Source: Calditrichaeota bacterium AABM5.125.24
GTDB lineage: Bacteria > Electryoneota > AABM5-125-24 > Hatepunaeales > Hatepunaeaceae
Assembly (NCBI GenBank): GCA_002127415.1
Contig: MWJR01000165.1
Location: forward strand, 1 to 12,303
Direction of reading: 5' to 3'
Length of the DNA: 12,303 nucleotides
Made by a program: the position numbers and the translations under genes. Of the stretch, positions 12,153 through 12,303 are shown in pieces. The notes under the pieces are model-generated. The model was given only the letters and a program-made list of their open reading frames with translations, made no database searches and had not been told where the DNA came from. How positions within the stretch are numbered: position 1 is the first letter of the stretch; every line of letters starts with the position of its first letter.

Positions 12153-12303
12153 TTAACGCTACTTCGTTAAGTAATCGCTGTCACTACGAACGAAGTGAAT
12201 CAATCTCAAATATTTGTGTTGATTAGATTGCTTCGTCACTTCGTTCCTCGCAATGACAGTAATAACAGTAACATAACAAACATACTTAACATAGTAGTGT
12301 TAA
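12153..12303. repeat. 151-bp palindromic element ending at the window edge
   Basis: Outer inverted repeats of 21 bases (12153-12173 and 12283-12303, 18 of 21 matching; arms begin TTAACGCTACT and TTAACACTACT) enclose an inner palindrome at 12180-12257. The right half of that core, 12226-12258, is identical to 5925-5957. The element's right end coincides with the last base of the window, so it may continue beyond. Confidence 0.7.

Noticed and set aside
12023..12226. A 67-residue plus-strand frame containing CHYERSES
   Set aside because: The CHYERSES string is a translation of the dispersed palindromic repeat; the frame spans two different repeats and has no ribosome site.

Overview
The window looks like a 12.3-kb piece of genome from an anaerobic or microaerophilic, Gram-negative bacterium. 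The envelope genes (a periplasmic-type PPIase, a lipoprotein, a secreted propeller protein) imply an outer membrane. Two decayed genes carry C-terminal domains of the type IX secretion / FlgD-Ig kind (motif AYPNPFN...SGLYFVRLEA), which is typical of the Fibrobacteres-Chlorobi-Bacteroidetes group and allied candidate phyla such as Zixibacteria, Latescibacteria, KSB1 or Marinimicrobia. I cannot name the phylum from sequence alone. Both ends of the window lie in repeat-like DNA, so it may be a whole contig broken at repeats.

Layout: the left half (266-5839) reads rightward. It holds a CNNM/CorC-type membrane protein with CBS domains, a PpiD/SurA-like peptidyl-prolyl isomerase, a small lipoprotein, and a secreted beta-propeller protein. 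The right half reads leftward from about 11.8 kb to 6.06 kb. It holds a decayed sorting-domain gene, ATP-dependent PEP carboxykinase (pckA), a second decayed sorting domain followed by a terminator hairpin, a GufA-type ZIP metal transporter, a PerR-like regulator, rubrerythrin, desulfoferrodoxin (superoxide reductase), a broken ferritin gene, and a 37-residue membrane microprotein. The halves converge at about 5.85-6.06 kb, on a long palindromic element.

The ZIP-perR-rbr-dfx-ftn block is a coherent peroxide, superoxide and iron defence cluster. PerR would sense peroxide through metal, rubrerythrin would reduce peroxide, desulfoferrodoxin would reduce superoxide, ferritin would once have stored the iron, and the ZIP protein would import divalent metal. 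The ferritin is dead as read: it has two compensating single-base frameshifts and is cut off at about residue 74 by a 126-bp palindromic element with terminal inverted repeats.

The most unusual feature is the intergenic DNA. Most gaps contain a palindromic element, several of 98-151 bp, built as outer inverted repeats around GC-rich hairpins, or a heptamer tandem repeat of the GAAATCC/GCCCAAA kind. Two heptamer tracts sit directly in front of start codons. I see no CRISPR array, tRNA, rRNA, transposase, phage gene or defence system. The protein-coding genes are mostly recognisable families; the novelty is in the repeats, the pseudogenes and the microprotein.
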